A stretch of DNA of 64,000 bases from Polyangia bacterium (lineage in GTDB: Bacteria; Myxococcota_A; Polyangia; Polyangiales; Polyangiaceae): contig JAUHZF010000003.1 of NCBI GenBank assembly GCA_030426145.1, positions 24,587 to 88,586 on the forward strand, in the 5' to 3' direction. Shown here one piece after another: positions 10,164 through 18,110 of this stretch (its first letter is position 1; each line of letters opens with the position of its first letter). A model generated the notes under the pieces. It was not told where the DNA came from. It worked only from the letters and a program-made list of their open reading frames with translations, and made no database searches. The position numbers were made by a program, and so were the translations under genes.

Positions 10164-10185
10164 GGCACGTGGCAAACGACGTGCC
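10164..10185. promoter_or_regulatory. Short inverted repeat before dodecin
   Basis: GGCACGT and ACGTGCC flank an 8-nt spacer in the 36-nt gap between the SIR2-like stop and the dodecin start. It could be an mRNA hairpin or a protein site near the dodecin ribosome site. Confidence 0.35.
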
Positions 10186-10193
10186 ACGCCGAC

Positions 10194-11480
10194 TCACCCC
10201 GTGGTGTGGCCGTCGTCGAGGACGGTGGCGATGGTGCGCAGCAGGCTGGGCCAGCGGTAGCAGTAGCCGAGGGCGCCGGCCTTGAGTGCACGGCGCTTGT
10301 TCTCGTCGGCGTAGCGGGCCGTGGCGAAGATGAGGACGGGCGCGCTGAGCCCCCGGGCGTGCATCTCCTCGAGCAGACGCTCGGCGTTGCTCTGGCTGGG
10401 CCCGTGACCCCAATGGGTGAGGACGAGGTCGATGTCGTGGTGGGCCATGGCGTTGAGCGCCGCTTCCACGTCGGTGACCTCGACGAGCTCGTGGTCGCCG
10501 CCGGCGCCGGCCGATGCCTTGCGGAGGACCTCGATGCCGAAGGTGTTGTTGGATGGGTTCGGGTCGTGCCAGAGAATGCGCCGGCCGTGGAGCAGACGGC
10601 CCAAGTGAAGGAGCGGATTGGTGCGAGCGTGGAGGTCTTCGAGGAAGCGGTCGAAGGCGCCGTGCTTCAGGCCGCGGTCGGACGGGTAGCTCAGCAGCTC
10701 GATGCCTTCGTGGTGACGGAAGAAGTCGACCCGCGCCGGGGGCTCGTCGGCCACCAAGGCGTAGGCCAGCGGTTCGTCGCGCTCACGTTGCTCGAACAGG
10801 GCGAGCACCTCGCTGCGCAGCTCGTTGACGTAGACGTCGCTGAACGAGCATCCCAGGAAGAGCAGGGTATTGGCGGCGAAGACGCTACGGAGGAAGGTGG
10901 TGTAGCTCGGATTGCCGTAGAGCCGCTGGCGGTAGTCGCGCCGGGTGAAGACGACGTCTCCGGGGGCGCGCTCGACGCAGCCGTGCAGCTTGATGACCGG
11001 GGGCCCATCCCCACGAGGGAGGTAGCGCTCCTGGAACCAGCCGAGCCCCGAGGGGCGAAGGAGTTTGCGGTAGGCGGTGGGGCCGGGCGCATCGCCGTCG
11101 AGCAGCGCGTCGAAGTTGGTGGTGAGGATGGCGCGGAAAGGGATGCCACGCAGATGCGCCAGACGGAGGCGCATGCTGGCGTCGGGCTCGGACACGGCGA
11201 GGTGGTTTCGAAGCGCGCCCACCAAGCCCTCCGCACCGAGGTCGTCGCGGAGCAGCTCTGCTGCCGCCTCCAGATCCATGCTGTCCTGGCGGGCGAGGAG
11301 CTGACCCACGCGCGAGCGGGTGCCGCGCTTCACGTCGGCATCCCGTGCCACCCGTTCGAGCAGGCTTGCCCAGGTTGGAATGGCGGGGGCGGAGAAACCG
11401 GCACCGACGAAAGCGACGCACTCGCCGGCCAGGATCGACCGCGTGAGGGCACGCGGCACGGCGATGGACTCCGTGCTCAT
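10194..11480 (-). CDS. SIR2-like NADase domain fused to a degenerate receiver-like domain
   Basis: A 428-aa soluble protein. Residues about 10-285 carry SIR2-like motifs in order: GAGFSAPAIPTW (26-37), TTNFD with the likely catalytic Asn122 (120-124), KLHG with the likely catalytic His166 (163-167), FTRRDY and FLGCSFSD (208-215). This is the SIR2-like family found as NAD-consuming effectors in anti-phage systems, not the classical deacetylase. Residues about 300-422 look like a response-regulator receiver (RRILWHDPNPSNN, then DLVLTHW, then ALKAGALGY), but the phospho-acceptor Asp after the third strand is missing (Thr/His there), so it is probably a sensing or protein-contact domain. ATG 11480 diverges from nrtR across 116 nt. 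Predicted role: hydrolysis of NAD on a signal. The domain calls are firm; the defence role is inference. Confidence 0.88.
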   Translation of the reverse strand: MSTESIAVPRALTRSILAGECVAFVGAGFSAPAIPTWASLLERVARDADVKRGTRSRVGQLLARQDSMDLEAAAELLRDDLGAEGLVGALRNHLAVSEPDASMRLRLAHLRGIPFRAILTTNFDALLDGDAPGPTAYRKLLRPSGLGWFQERYLPRGDGPPVIKLHGCVERAPGDVVFTRRDYRQRLYGNPSYTTFLRSVFAANTLLFLGCSFSDVYVNELRSEVLALFEQRERDEPLAYALVADEPPARVDFFRHHEGIELLSYPSDRGLKHGAFDRFLEDLHARTNPLLHLGRLLHGRRILWHDPNPSNNTFGIEVLRKASAGAGGDHELVEVTDVEAALNAMAHHDIDLVLTHWGHGPSQSNAERLLEEMHARGLSAPVLIFATARYADENKRRALKAGALGYCYRWPSLLRTIATVLDDGHTTG

Positions 11481-11550
11481 GACGCGATCGTCGAGAGGTC
11501 GGCGGGGGCGGTCAACGTGACAGAAACCTGCACGTACAAATATGTGGCTT

Positions 11551-11575
11551 GCATATATGCATAGTGGATATATGC
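11551..11575. promoter_or_regulatory. AT-rich paired ATATATGC sites upstream of nrtR, candidate NrtR operator/promoter
   Basis: The perfect 10-bp palindrome GCATATATGC (11551-11560) is followed by a near copy GGATATATGC (11566-11575), with equivalent positions 15 bp apart, in a strikingly AT-rich patch of otherwise GC-rich DNA. It ends 21 bp before the nrtR start and 70 bp from the SIR2-like start. NrtR proteins bind palindromic sites near their own genes; assignment to this protein is inference. Confidence 0.5.
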
Positions 11576-11596
11576 TGGATGTATCGAAGGCCGAGC

Positions 11597-12343
11597 ATGG
11601 CGAAGAACCGCAAGAAGACTCCGCAGAACGACGAAGCCGCGTTTCTTGCGGCCTACGACCCCAAGGCCTTCGACCCGATCGCGGTCACGGTCGATGTGGC
11701 CCTCGTGGCCGCCGAAGGTGACGCGTTGCAGTGTCTGCTCATCGAGCGCGAGCAACACCCCGCAAAGGGGCGCTGGGCGCTGCCAGGTGGCTTCGTGGCG
11801 AGCGACGCTTCACTCGAGTCGACCGCGAGACGCGTCTTGAAGGAGAAGGCTGGCGTCGAGGGCGTCTACCTCGAGCAGCTCTACACCTTCGGCGCGCCCA
11901 AGCGCGACCCGCGCATGCGCATCATCACGGTGGCCTACTACGCGCTCGTGGATGCGGCGCGCCTCGCCGCGTCGGGCCGCACCCGGGTCGCGCGCCTGGT
12001 GGTGCCCTGGGAAGGAGAGACCGGCGGCGCGGTGTCGGCCGAGGTAGATGGCGACGAGGTGCCCATGGCCTTCGACCACGACCTGATCCTCGGGATGGTC
12101 GTCCAGCGCATGCGCGGCAAGCTCGACTACAGCCCCATCGGCTTTCAGCTCTTGCCCGAGGCCTTCACCCTCCGCCAGCTGCAACAGGTTCACGAGGCGG
12201 TGCTCGCGCGCCACGTGAACAAGGACTCCTTCCGTCGCCGCATGCTCGCCTCGGGGCAGCTCGAAGCGACGGGCGAGCGCCAAGAAGACGTCGGCCACCG
12301 CCCGGCCGAGCTCTATCGGTTCATTCGACGGTCCGCCGTGTAG
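11597..12343 (+). CDS. nrtR: NrtR-family Nudix-related transcriptional regulator
   Basis: A 248-aa protein with a Nudix fold at residues about 27-165 and a winged helix at about 170-245. The Nudix box (GGFVASDASLESTARRVLKE, 64-83) is degenerate: Arg79 stands where the catalytic RE pair needs Glu, so it should bind rather than cleave its ligand. The C-terminal pattern DYSPIGFQLLPEAFTLRQLQ is the hallmark of NrtR, which represses NAD-synthesis or NAD-use genes and is released by ADP-ribose in studied members. ATG 11597 follows GAAGG at proper spacing; the TTG and ATG codons upstream lie within the AT-rich control region. It heads an operon with the SPFH and NAD-kinase-like genes. Confidence 0.9.
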   Translation: MAKNRKKTPQNDEAAFLAAYDPKAFDPIAVTVDVALVAAEGDALQCLLIEREQHPAKGRWALPGGFVASDASLESTARRVLKEKAGVEGVYLEQLYTFGAPKRDPRMRIITVAYYALVDAARLAASGRTRVARLVVPWEGETGGAVSAEVDGDEVPMAFDHDLILGMVVQRMRGKLDYSPIGFQLLPEAFTLRQLQQVHEAVLARHVNKDSFRRRMLASGQLEATGERQEDVGHRPAELYRFIRRSAV

Positions 12344-12372
12344 GCGACCCACAACCTCAGGAGAATAGACCC

Positions 12373-13395
12373 ATGGCCGTGATCCACGATTACGTCCTCT
12401 GCCGACACGTGCGCGCAGAGAGCACCAACCACTTGCTCGCCTACAAGAACGGCCGTCTCAAGCGGAGCGGCCGCGGCATCGCCTTCTGGTTCATGCCGCT
12501 CGCCACCAGCCTCGCCGAGGTGCCGGTCGACGACCGCGAGCTCAGCTTCATCTTCCACGTGCGCTCGGCCGACTTTCAGGACGTCACGGTCCAAGGTCTC
12601 ATCGTCTACCGGGTGTCATCGCCCGAGACGCTGAGCGAGCGTGTCGATTTCAGCCTCGATCCGCGCAAGGGCCAGTACCTCAAGCAGCCGTTGCAGCAGC
12701 TCGGCGTGATGCTCACCGAGCTCGCTCAGCAGCTTGCGCAACAGTACGTCTCGCGCTTTCCCGTGCGGGGCCTCATGGAGCGCGGTCTCGGCGACCTGCG
12801 TCAGCAAATGGACGACGGCCTGTCTGGTGACGACTCGCTCACCGCGATGGGCCTCTCGCTCGTGAGCTTGCGGATCTCCTCCATCAAGCCGGCCGCCGAC
12901 CTCGAGAAGGCCCTCGAGATGCCGACCCGTGAGGCCATTCAGCAGCAGGCCGACGAGGCGCGCTTTCAGCGGCGTGCGCTCGCGGTCGAGAAGGAGCGGG
13001 CCATCCGCGAGAACGAGCTGCAGAACGAGATCGAGCTCGCGCGTCGCGAGGAGACCCTCATCGAGCAGCGAGGCCAGAACGAGCGCCGGCGCATGACCGA
13101 GGACGCAGAGGCCCAGCGGATCGCCACCGAGGCCGGAGCGGCCCGTACGCGCCTCGAGGCCGATGCGCAGGCGGCCGCGATCGAGACGGTCGAGTCGGCG
13201 CAGGTGACCCAAGAGCGGGCCCGTATCGACATCTACCGCGACCTGCCGGCGTCGGTCATGGCGGGGCTGGCCGCGCGGGAGTTGGCCGGCAAGCTCCACA
13301 CCATCGAGCACCTCAACATCTCGCCCGAGCTCTTGGGCCCGTCGCTGTTGCGGCTGGTTCAGGCGGGAACCGACAAGCTCGAGGACGCGAGCTGA
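12373..13395 (+). CDS. SPFH/band 7 domain protein
   Basis: A 340-aa protein. ATG 12373 follows AGGAG at good spacing; the longer frame upstream overlaps nrtR and is spurious. Residues about 20-180 are the SPFH/prohibitin domain ([20 protein letters not shown], then [14 protein letters not shown]) and about 185-290 a Glu/Arg/Ala coiled coil ([20 protein letters not shown]) that would drive ring assembly. No clear N-terminal membrane helix is present, so attachment may be peripheral or through IAFWFMPLA near residue 40. SPFH proteins scaffold membrane microdomains. It is 29 nt after nrtR and 1 nt before the NAD-kinase-like gene, so its task is probably tied to NAD status. Confidence 0.9.
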   Translation: MAVIHDYVLCRHVRAESTNHLLAYKNGRLKRSGRGIAFWFMPLATSLAEVPVDDRELSFIFHVRSADFQDVTVQGLIVYRVSSPETLSERVDFSLDPRKGQYLKQPLQQLGVMLTELAQQLAQQYVSRFPVRGLMERGLGDLRQQMDDGLSGDDSLTAMGLSLVSLRISSIKPAADLEKALEMPTREAIQQQADEARFQRRALAVEKERAIRENELQNEIELARREETLIEQRGQNERRRMTEDAEAQRIATEAGAARTRLEADAQAAAIETVESAQVTQERARIDIYRDLPASVMAGLAARELAGKLHTIEHLNISPELLGPSLLRLVQAGTDKLEDAS

Positions 13396-13396
13396 C

Positions 13397-14311
13397 ATGG
13401 CCACGCCGCGGGTGGTGGTCGTATGGCGGCGGTCGGAATATCAGCGCCTGCTGGAGGAGCACGCGACCCACGGGCAAGCGAGCTTCTTTCTCGAGACGCG
13501 GGGCCAGCACATCGACGTGGTGAAAGCGCGTCACGATGGTCTCGAAGGGGATCTCACGACGGTGGAGAACGCCATCCCCACCGCGTGGCGGCGAGCCCGG
13601 GTCGAGCGTTCGGACCTGCATCTCTTTCTGTTCGAACCGGACGACGTCGTGGTGGTGGTGGGCCAGGACGGCCTCGTCGCCAACGTGGCCAAGTACCTCG
13701 ACGGACAGCCGGTGGTGGGGGTGAACCCGGAGCCGGAGCGCTTCGACGGGGTCTTGGTTCGACACCGCGCGGCCCAGGCCGAAATGGCGCTCGCCGCGGT
13801 GGCGGGCCCTCGTCGCGCCCGGGGTCGGGACCCACGGTTCCAGTCGCGGGTGATGGTGGAGGCGCGGCTCGACGACGGACAGCGTCTCTTGGCCCTCAAC
13901 GAGATCTTCGTCGGGCACATGAGGCATCAGTCCGCGCGCTACGAGGTACGGCACGGTGAGCGCCACGAGCGGCACAGCTCATCGGGGCTCATCGTCTCGA
14001 CGGGCACGGGCGCCACGGGATGGGCCCGGTCCATTCACCAGTGTCACCAGAGCGAGCTCTGCCTACCCGCCCCCGAGGAGGACCGCCTCGTCTTCTTCGT
14101 GCGCGAGGCCTTTCCGAGCGTCAGCACCGGCACGTCGGTCACGGAAGGTGAGCTGCGCGGCGAGCGCTTGGAGGTGACCTCCCGCATGGAGAGCGGGGGC
14201 GTGGTCTTCGGTGATGGCATCGAGGACGACAGCCTCGCGCTGGGCTGGGGCGGTCGGGTGACCCTGGGGGTCGCCGCCGCGCGCCTCAACCTCGTCGACG
14301 TGGCCGCCTGA
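13397..14311 (+). CDS. NAD kinase-like protein with altered GGDG motif
   Basis: A 304-aa protein beginning one base after the SPFH stop. Motifs follow the ATP-NAD kinase order: VVVVVGQDG (84-92), NPEPERFDG (110-118), NEIFVGH with Asn168-Glu169, and [15 protein letters not shown] (195-209). The signature GGDG is GQDG here, and the usual STPTGSTAY is STGTGATGW, so the ribose- and phosphate-donor loops are changed. It may still phosphorylate NAD, phosphorylate a related substrate, or only sense dinucleotide. It is larger and more divergent than a housekeeping NadK. The gene ends 8 nt from the convergent metalloprotease gene. Co-transcription with nrtR supports an NAD(P)-linked role. Confidence 0.85.
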   Translation: MATPRVVVVWRRSEYQRLLEEHATHGQASFFLETRGQHIDVVKARHDGLEGDLTTVENAIPTAWRRARVERSDLHLFLFEPDDVVVVVGQDGLVANVAKYLDGQPVVGVNPEPERFDGVLVRHRAAQAEMALAAVAGPRRARGRDPRFQSRVMVEARLDDGQRLLALNEIFVGHMRHQSARYEVRHGERHERHSSSGLIVSTGTGATGWARSIHQCHQSELCLPAPEEDRLVFFVREAFPSVSTGTSVTEGELRGERLEVTSRMESGGVVFGDGIEDDSLALGWGGRVTLGVAAARLNLVDVAA

Positions 14312-14318
14312 GGCTTCC

Positions 14319-15776
14319 TCAAGGAAAGGCGGGCAGGGTACCGGCCGGCGCAAAGCCCGAGATGGGTCGCAGCACGTTGCAGGCCTTGTCGGTTGGGATC
14401 GCGCCTCCCGCGGTGAGGTTGGGTCCGAGGCTGAAGGCGTCGGCGGCCGCGTAGTTGGCGTTGTAGTAGGGGAAGTCGTCGATCGACCCCACGGTGAGCT
14501 GGCTCAAGGGCGCGGGCCCGGCGTTGAGGTAGGGCGTCATCAACTCGTTCGTCGCGACGCTCTCGCGCCAGTGGCCGTCGCCCGAGCCAGGGATGGCGCT
14601 GTTCTCGACCGGGACCTTGGACCCACTGGTGAAGATCTGACCGCCGATGGCGTTGAAGGCGGCCAGGGTGTGGGCACCGCTGTGGTGCGTATCGGCGCCA
14701 GGCGAGCTCGGGACCGACGGGTTCTGCAGGAAGCCCTCCAGACCCCACAGGGTGCCCACCCCGAGGACGTGACCCATCTCGTGGAGGATGACGGCCTCGA
14801 AGCTACCAGCGTCTTCGAGGTTGGCGACGTCGGCGCTGTCGAAGCGCATGAGGCCCGCCACTGGCGCACGGTCGCTCGTGCGGACGAGGCAGGGGCCGGC
14901 CGAGCCGAGGATGGATCCCGGGCCGTCGATGGGTTTGATCTCGGCGAAGATGACCACGCCGTTGGTGGTGATGGTGCTCGAGCTCACGCCGGAGCCGACG
15001 CCGCAGCCCTGGGCGAGGTCGGCAAGGGAGGTGGTGAGTGGCGTGAGGGAGTTCACGATGACCGCCTCCCAGCGACGACGGGCTCGCTCGAACACCGCGA
15101 GCTGGCTCGGGGTCATGGTTCCGATGGGCTCGATGCGCACCTCGAAGTCGGAGCCACCATCGGCGGTGTAGGTGAGCGTGGCGACCCCTGGCGCACCGGG
15201 CACGTCGACCTCGAGGGTGCTGGGGCCACTCAGCTTGGGCAGGGTCCACCCGCTGAGGTGCACCTCGCCTTGGGCGTCGGTGACGACGGTGGTGGCGGTC
15301 AGCGGGCCGCCGCCGACCCTGAACGTGCCCTCGTCCTCGTCGAGGGTGATCATGACGGCGGCGTTGGGCATGGGGTTGCCGTCGCCGTCTTCGAGTCGGA
15401 AGGCTGGCGGGGCATACACGTCTGCACCGGGGAGCGCGGCCAACGCCGTGGAGGTGAGGCTCACCAGACGCGTGAAGCCCGTGGGCCCGCCCGTGCCGGT
15501 CGAGCCGCCTTGGCCGGGGTCCGCACCGGGCTGGAAGGGACTCGGGGAGGTGGCGGCGCCCTCGACGCCGTCCATGGGGGAGCCTTCGGCCCCGCCCGCC
15601 GACGCGCTGGTCCCGCCCGCACCATCGGCGCCGCCCGCTGCGTCGTCTTGGGCGATGAGACGCGGATCCGGCACGCCTTGTTCGACGCCGGCCCCTTGAG
15701 AGGGGTCGAGGAAGCAGCCGGTAGCGGCGGTCAGGGCCAAGGGGACGAGGGCGGTGAGGGGGATGCGGTGGTTCAT
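14319..15776 (-). CDS. Leishmanolysin-like zinc metalloprotease lipoprotein
   Basis: A 485-aa exported protein; ATG 15776 gives a signal peptide ending ALTAATGC, with lipidation at Cys21 likely. Residues about 22-95 are a Gly/Ala/Pro linker, 100-205 an Ig-like beta domain of the kind with ordered substitutions of Thr/Val (GEVHLSGWTLPK), and the rest a leishmanolysin-type catalytic domain. The zinc site is HEMGHVLG with His332, Glu333 and His336; the third ligand is probably the His in HWRESVATNELMTPY, the conserved downstream block of this family. It probably degrades extracellular protein, in keeping with a predatory lifestyle. The open frame continues upstream to 16796, but that part is antisense to the aminotransferase gene. 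Confidence 0.9.
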   Translation of the reverse strand: MNHRIPLTALVPLALTAATGCFLDPSQGAGVEQGVPDPRLIAQDDAAGGADGAGGTSASAGGAEGSPMDGVEGAATSPSPFQPGADPGQGGSTGTGGPTGFTRLVSLTSTALAALPGADVYAPPAFRLEDGDGNPMPNAAVMITLDEDEGTFRVGGGPLTATTVVTDAQGEVHLSGWTLPKLSGPSTLEVDVPGAPGVATLTYTADGGSDFEVRIEPIGTMTPSQLAVFERARRRWEAVIVNSLTPLTTSLADLAQGCGVGSGVSSSTITTNGVVIFAEIKPIDGPGSILGSAGPCLVRTSDRAPVAGLMRFDSADVANLEDAGSFEAVILHEMGHVLGVGTLWGLEGFLQNPSVPSSPGADTHHSGAHTLAAFNAIGGQIFTSGSKVPVENSAIPGSGDGHWRESVATNELMTPYLNAGPAPLSQLTVGSIDDFPYYNANYAAADAFSLGPNLTAGGAIPTDKACNVLRPISGFAPAGTLPAFP

Positions 15777-15878
15777 GAATGCCTCGTCGGCGGTGTTCGT
15801 TCTCCGCGCGACGAGGAGATCAACGGCCGGTGGAGCCCGAACTTGAGTCTCGGTTGGTGACGCCCCCTGCGAGCAGCT

Positions 15879-16769
15879 ATGAGCAGACCCATGAGGCTCG
15901 CCTACATCGACGGTCAGCGATTCCAGCCCGAGGAAGCACGCGTGAGTGTCTACGACCGCGGCTTCCTCTACGGCGACAGCGTGTTCGAGACCCTGCGAAC
16001 CTACGGGGGAAAGCTCTACGCGCTCGACGAGCACATGCAGCGCCTCGAGGAGTCGGCAGGGAAGATCCTCATGGAGCTGCCGATGTCGCGCGAGGCTTTG
16101 GCCGCGGAGACGGCCGAGGCCGTGGCCGCGGCGGGCAACGACGAGAGCTACACCCGGGTGATGTTGTCCCGCGGTACGGGGCCCGTGGGTCTCGACCCTT
16201 CGCGGGCAGAGAAACCGACCCGGGTGATCTTGGTGGAGCCGCTGACCATGCCGCCCGAGCGCGTCTACCTCGAAGGCCTGGCTGCGATGTGCGTGCAGAC
16301 GGTGCGGGCGTCGGACGGCGCCGACAACGCCAAGCTCGGCAACTATCTGGCGTCGCTGCTCGCGCTGAAGAAGGCGAAGGACCAGGGCGCGGATGAGGCC
16401 TTGGTCGTGGATGGCGATGGCCGGGTGGTCGAGGGCACCACGTTCAACGTCTTCGCAGTTCGCGATGGGCGCCTGCTCACGCCGCCCGACGATGCTGGGA
16501 TCCTGCTCGGGATCACGCGTCGCGAAGTGATCGCGACCGCCGAGGCAGAAGGGATCGAGGTCGACTACGTGGCTTTGCCGCCCGAGGAGCTGCGCGCATG
16601 TGACGAGGTCTTCGTCACCTCCAGCATTCGCGAGATCGTGCCCCTGCGAAGCATCGATGGGGCTGCGGTAGCCGGAGCGTCTCGGCCCAAACCCTTCGCC
16701 ACGACCCATCGCATTCACCGCGCCTTCCGGTCGCGGGTGGGGGCGAAGGGAATGCCCTATCGGGACTGA
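15879..16769 (+). CDS. Class IV (branched-chain type) PLP aminotransferase
   Basis: A 296-aa protein of fold type IV. YDRGFLYGDSVFETLRTY near residue 25 is the family's N-terminal signature, and the Schiff-base Lys is probably Lys152 in DNAKLGNYL. VVEGTTFNVFAV and LLGITRREV are the cofactor-phosphate blocks, and CDEVFVTSS is the C-terminal signature. Members include branched-chain amino acid aminotransferase, D-amino acid aminotransferase and aminodeoxychorismate lyase; NY and GTTFNVF lean to the first two, but the motif does not settle it. A second ATG at 15891 could be the true start, and neither has a strong ribosome site. The gene diverges from the metalloprotease gene across 102 bp. Confidence 0.92.
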   Translation: MSRPMRLAYIDGQRFQPEEARVSVYDRGFLYGDSVFETLRTYGGKLYALDEHMQRLEESAGKILMELPMSREALAAETAEAVAAAGNDESYTRVMLSRGTGPVGLDPSRAEKPTRVILVEPLTMPPERVYLEGLAAMCVQTVRASDGADNAKLGNYLASLLALKKAKDQGADEALVVDGDGRVVEGTTFNVFAVRDGRLLTPPDDAGILLGITRREVIATAEAEGIEVDYVALPPEELRACDEVFVTSSIREIVPLRSIDGAAVAGASRPKPFATTHRIHRAFRSRVGAKGMPYRD

Positions 16770-16997
16770 CGCCGTCAGGTGTTCAGGTGGTCTCACGTCG
16801 GCCGCTGTCCGACCTCGTACGCGCGGCCCAGGGCGGTAGGACGGTGCCGAGCCGCGGGTTGTTCAAAACGACCCAGATCGGCGTTTTAATTCTGCCCCGG
16901 TGCAGACGAGCGGTCCGGTCGTGCGTAGGCAAGGGGGACCGACTTTTTTCCTTATCGAGGAAGAACCCATCTGCCTTTGAAGACCTTGGAGCCAACC

Positions 16998-17819
16998 ATG
17001 ACCAACTTCCGTCGCATCGCCTCCGTCCTCGCCGTTGCCACCCTCTCTGCCGTCAGCCTCCCGGGCTGCATCATCGGCGACTGCGAAGATGGCCAGGACA
17101 ACTGCATCTCGCTCGAGACGGGTACCACCTACACCAACTCCGACAGCACGAGCATTGCTTGGGCCGCGGGTCAGGGACTGGTCATCGACGGATTCAACGG
17201 CAAGATCGAGATCGAGGACGGCGCGCCGACCGACCAGATCGTGGTCGAGTACAAGAAGAGCGTGGTGGCTGAGACGTCCGATGAGGGCGAGGCCCAGGCC
17301 GAGGCGCGGTTCGACGGTGACATTCAGGTCAACGTCACCAACGACGGCACCGCGCGCGTCGAGACCGCGCGCGACAGCGCGAATGGAAACCCGACGGTGG
17401 ATCTCGTCGTCCGGCTTCCCGCCAACTTCGACGGCGCCATCTCGATCGAGCAGGGTAACGGCACCGTCGACCTCGACCTCCGCTCCTTCACTCCCTCGGC
17501 CGTCACCGTGCGCCACGACGGCGCGGGCGACGTCGACATCACCGGCGCCAACGGCACCCTCGACATCCAGGGCGGCTTCGATGTGAACGTGCAGATGGCG
17601 ACCTGGCCTACCGCCAACAGCCAGATCCTCAGCGACGGTCAGCTCGGCGACGTCACCGTCACGCTCCCGTCCGATGCCAGCGGCACGATCAGCGTCACCG
17701 GCGAGACGGTCAACCTGCCCGCCGGCCTCACCGACGACGGCGCCGGGAACATCACGGTTGGCGACGGCATGGGCGCCGCCCTCACCGTGACCGGCCCCAA
17801 GGTCGTCACCTTGAACTAG
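16998..17819 (+). CDS. Beta-repeat lipoprotein, DUF4097-like
   Basis: A 273-aa lipoprotein with signal LSAVSLPGC (Cys24). After a short acidic linker it consists of regularly alternating beta strands (GLVIDGFNGKIEIEDG, GAISIEQGNGTVDLDLRS, VTVRHDGAGDVDITGANG), the pattern of DUF4097-type right-handed beta-helix or putative adhesin domains. No catalytic residues are evident. ATG 16998 follows GGAG; a TTG 21 bases upstream is less likely. It is preceded by about 220 bp of non-coding DNA with short AT-rich patches around 16865-16890 and 16941-16955, where the promoter probably lies. Predicted cell-surface protein of unknown role. Confidence 0.85.
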   Translation: MTNFRRIASVLAVATLSAVSLPGCIIGDCEDGQDNCISLETGTTYTNSDSTSIAWAAGQGLVIDGFNGKIEIEDGAPTDQIVVEYKKSVVAETSDEGEAQAEARFDGDIQVNVTNDGTARVETARDSANGNPTVDLVVRLPANFDGAISIEQGNGTVDLDLRSFTPSAVTVRHDGAGDVDITGANGTLDIQGGFDVNVQMATWPTANSQILSDGQLGDVTVTLPSDASGTISVTGETVNLPAGLTDDGAGNITVGDGMGAALTVTGPKVVTLN

Positions 17820-17920
17820 AAGCGAGCCGCACATCATCGAGGCGCGTCCGGGGAGACCGGGACGCGCCTCGACGCATTTGGGGCCCCCAAGAACCAATGC
17901 CGGTCGGATAGGGAGAGGTG

Positions 17921-18035
17921 GAGCGTTCTCGAGCTCGATCCCGTGAGCGTTCTCGTCGGCGACCTCGTGAGCGTTTTCGAGGTTCGAGGTCGAGGTCGAG
18001 AGCGAGGTTCGAGGCCGAGAGCGAAAGCGAAAGCG
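17921..18035. repeat. Degenerate minisatellite, about 24-bp unit
   Basis: Read on the minus strand, units of the form CGAGAACGCTCACGAGGTCG repeat with drift, then decay into GAGGTCGAG and GCGAAA runs. A 32-nt core at 17948-17979 matches 63841-63872 in reverse orientation at 28 of 32 positions without gaps. It lies in the 291-bp gap between two convergent genes. Confidence 0.7.
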
Positions 18036-18047
18036 AGGCCGCGCGCT

Positions 18048-18069
18048 CAAGCACTTGAGTGAGTGCTTG
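18048..18069. terminator. Hairpin between convergent genes
   Basis: CAAGCACT and AGTGCTTG form an 8-bp perfect stem around TGAGTG, 42 nt past the stop of the minus-strand AraC-type gene. It has no T tract and could act for both strands; the symmetry would also suit a repressor site. Confidence 0.4.
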
Positions 18070-18110
18070 TAAGACGCCGGTGGGGCTTCGGATAGTCCCG
18101 CCGTGTGGCC

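Noticed and set aside
10206..11564. 452-codon plus-strand frame over the SIR2-like gene
   Set aside because: Reads Val/Glu/Gly-rich nonsense; the opposite strand has ordered SIR2 motifs and a proper ATG.
16770..16997. Possible small gene before the beta-repeat lipoprotein
   Set aside because: No frame with a ribosome site and normal composition; treated as a promoter region.
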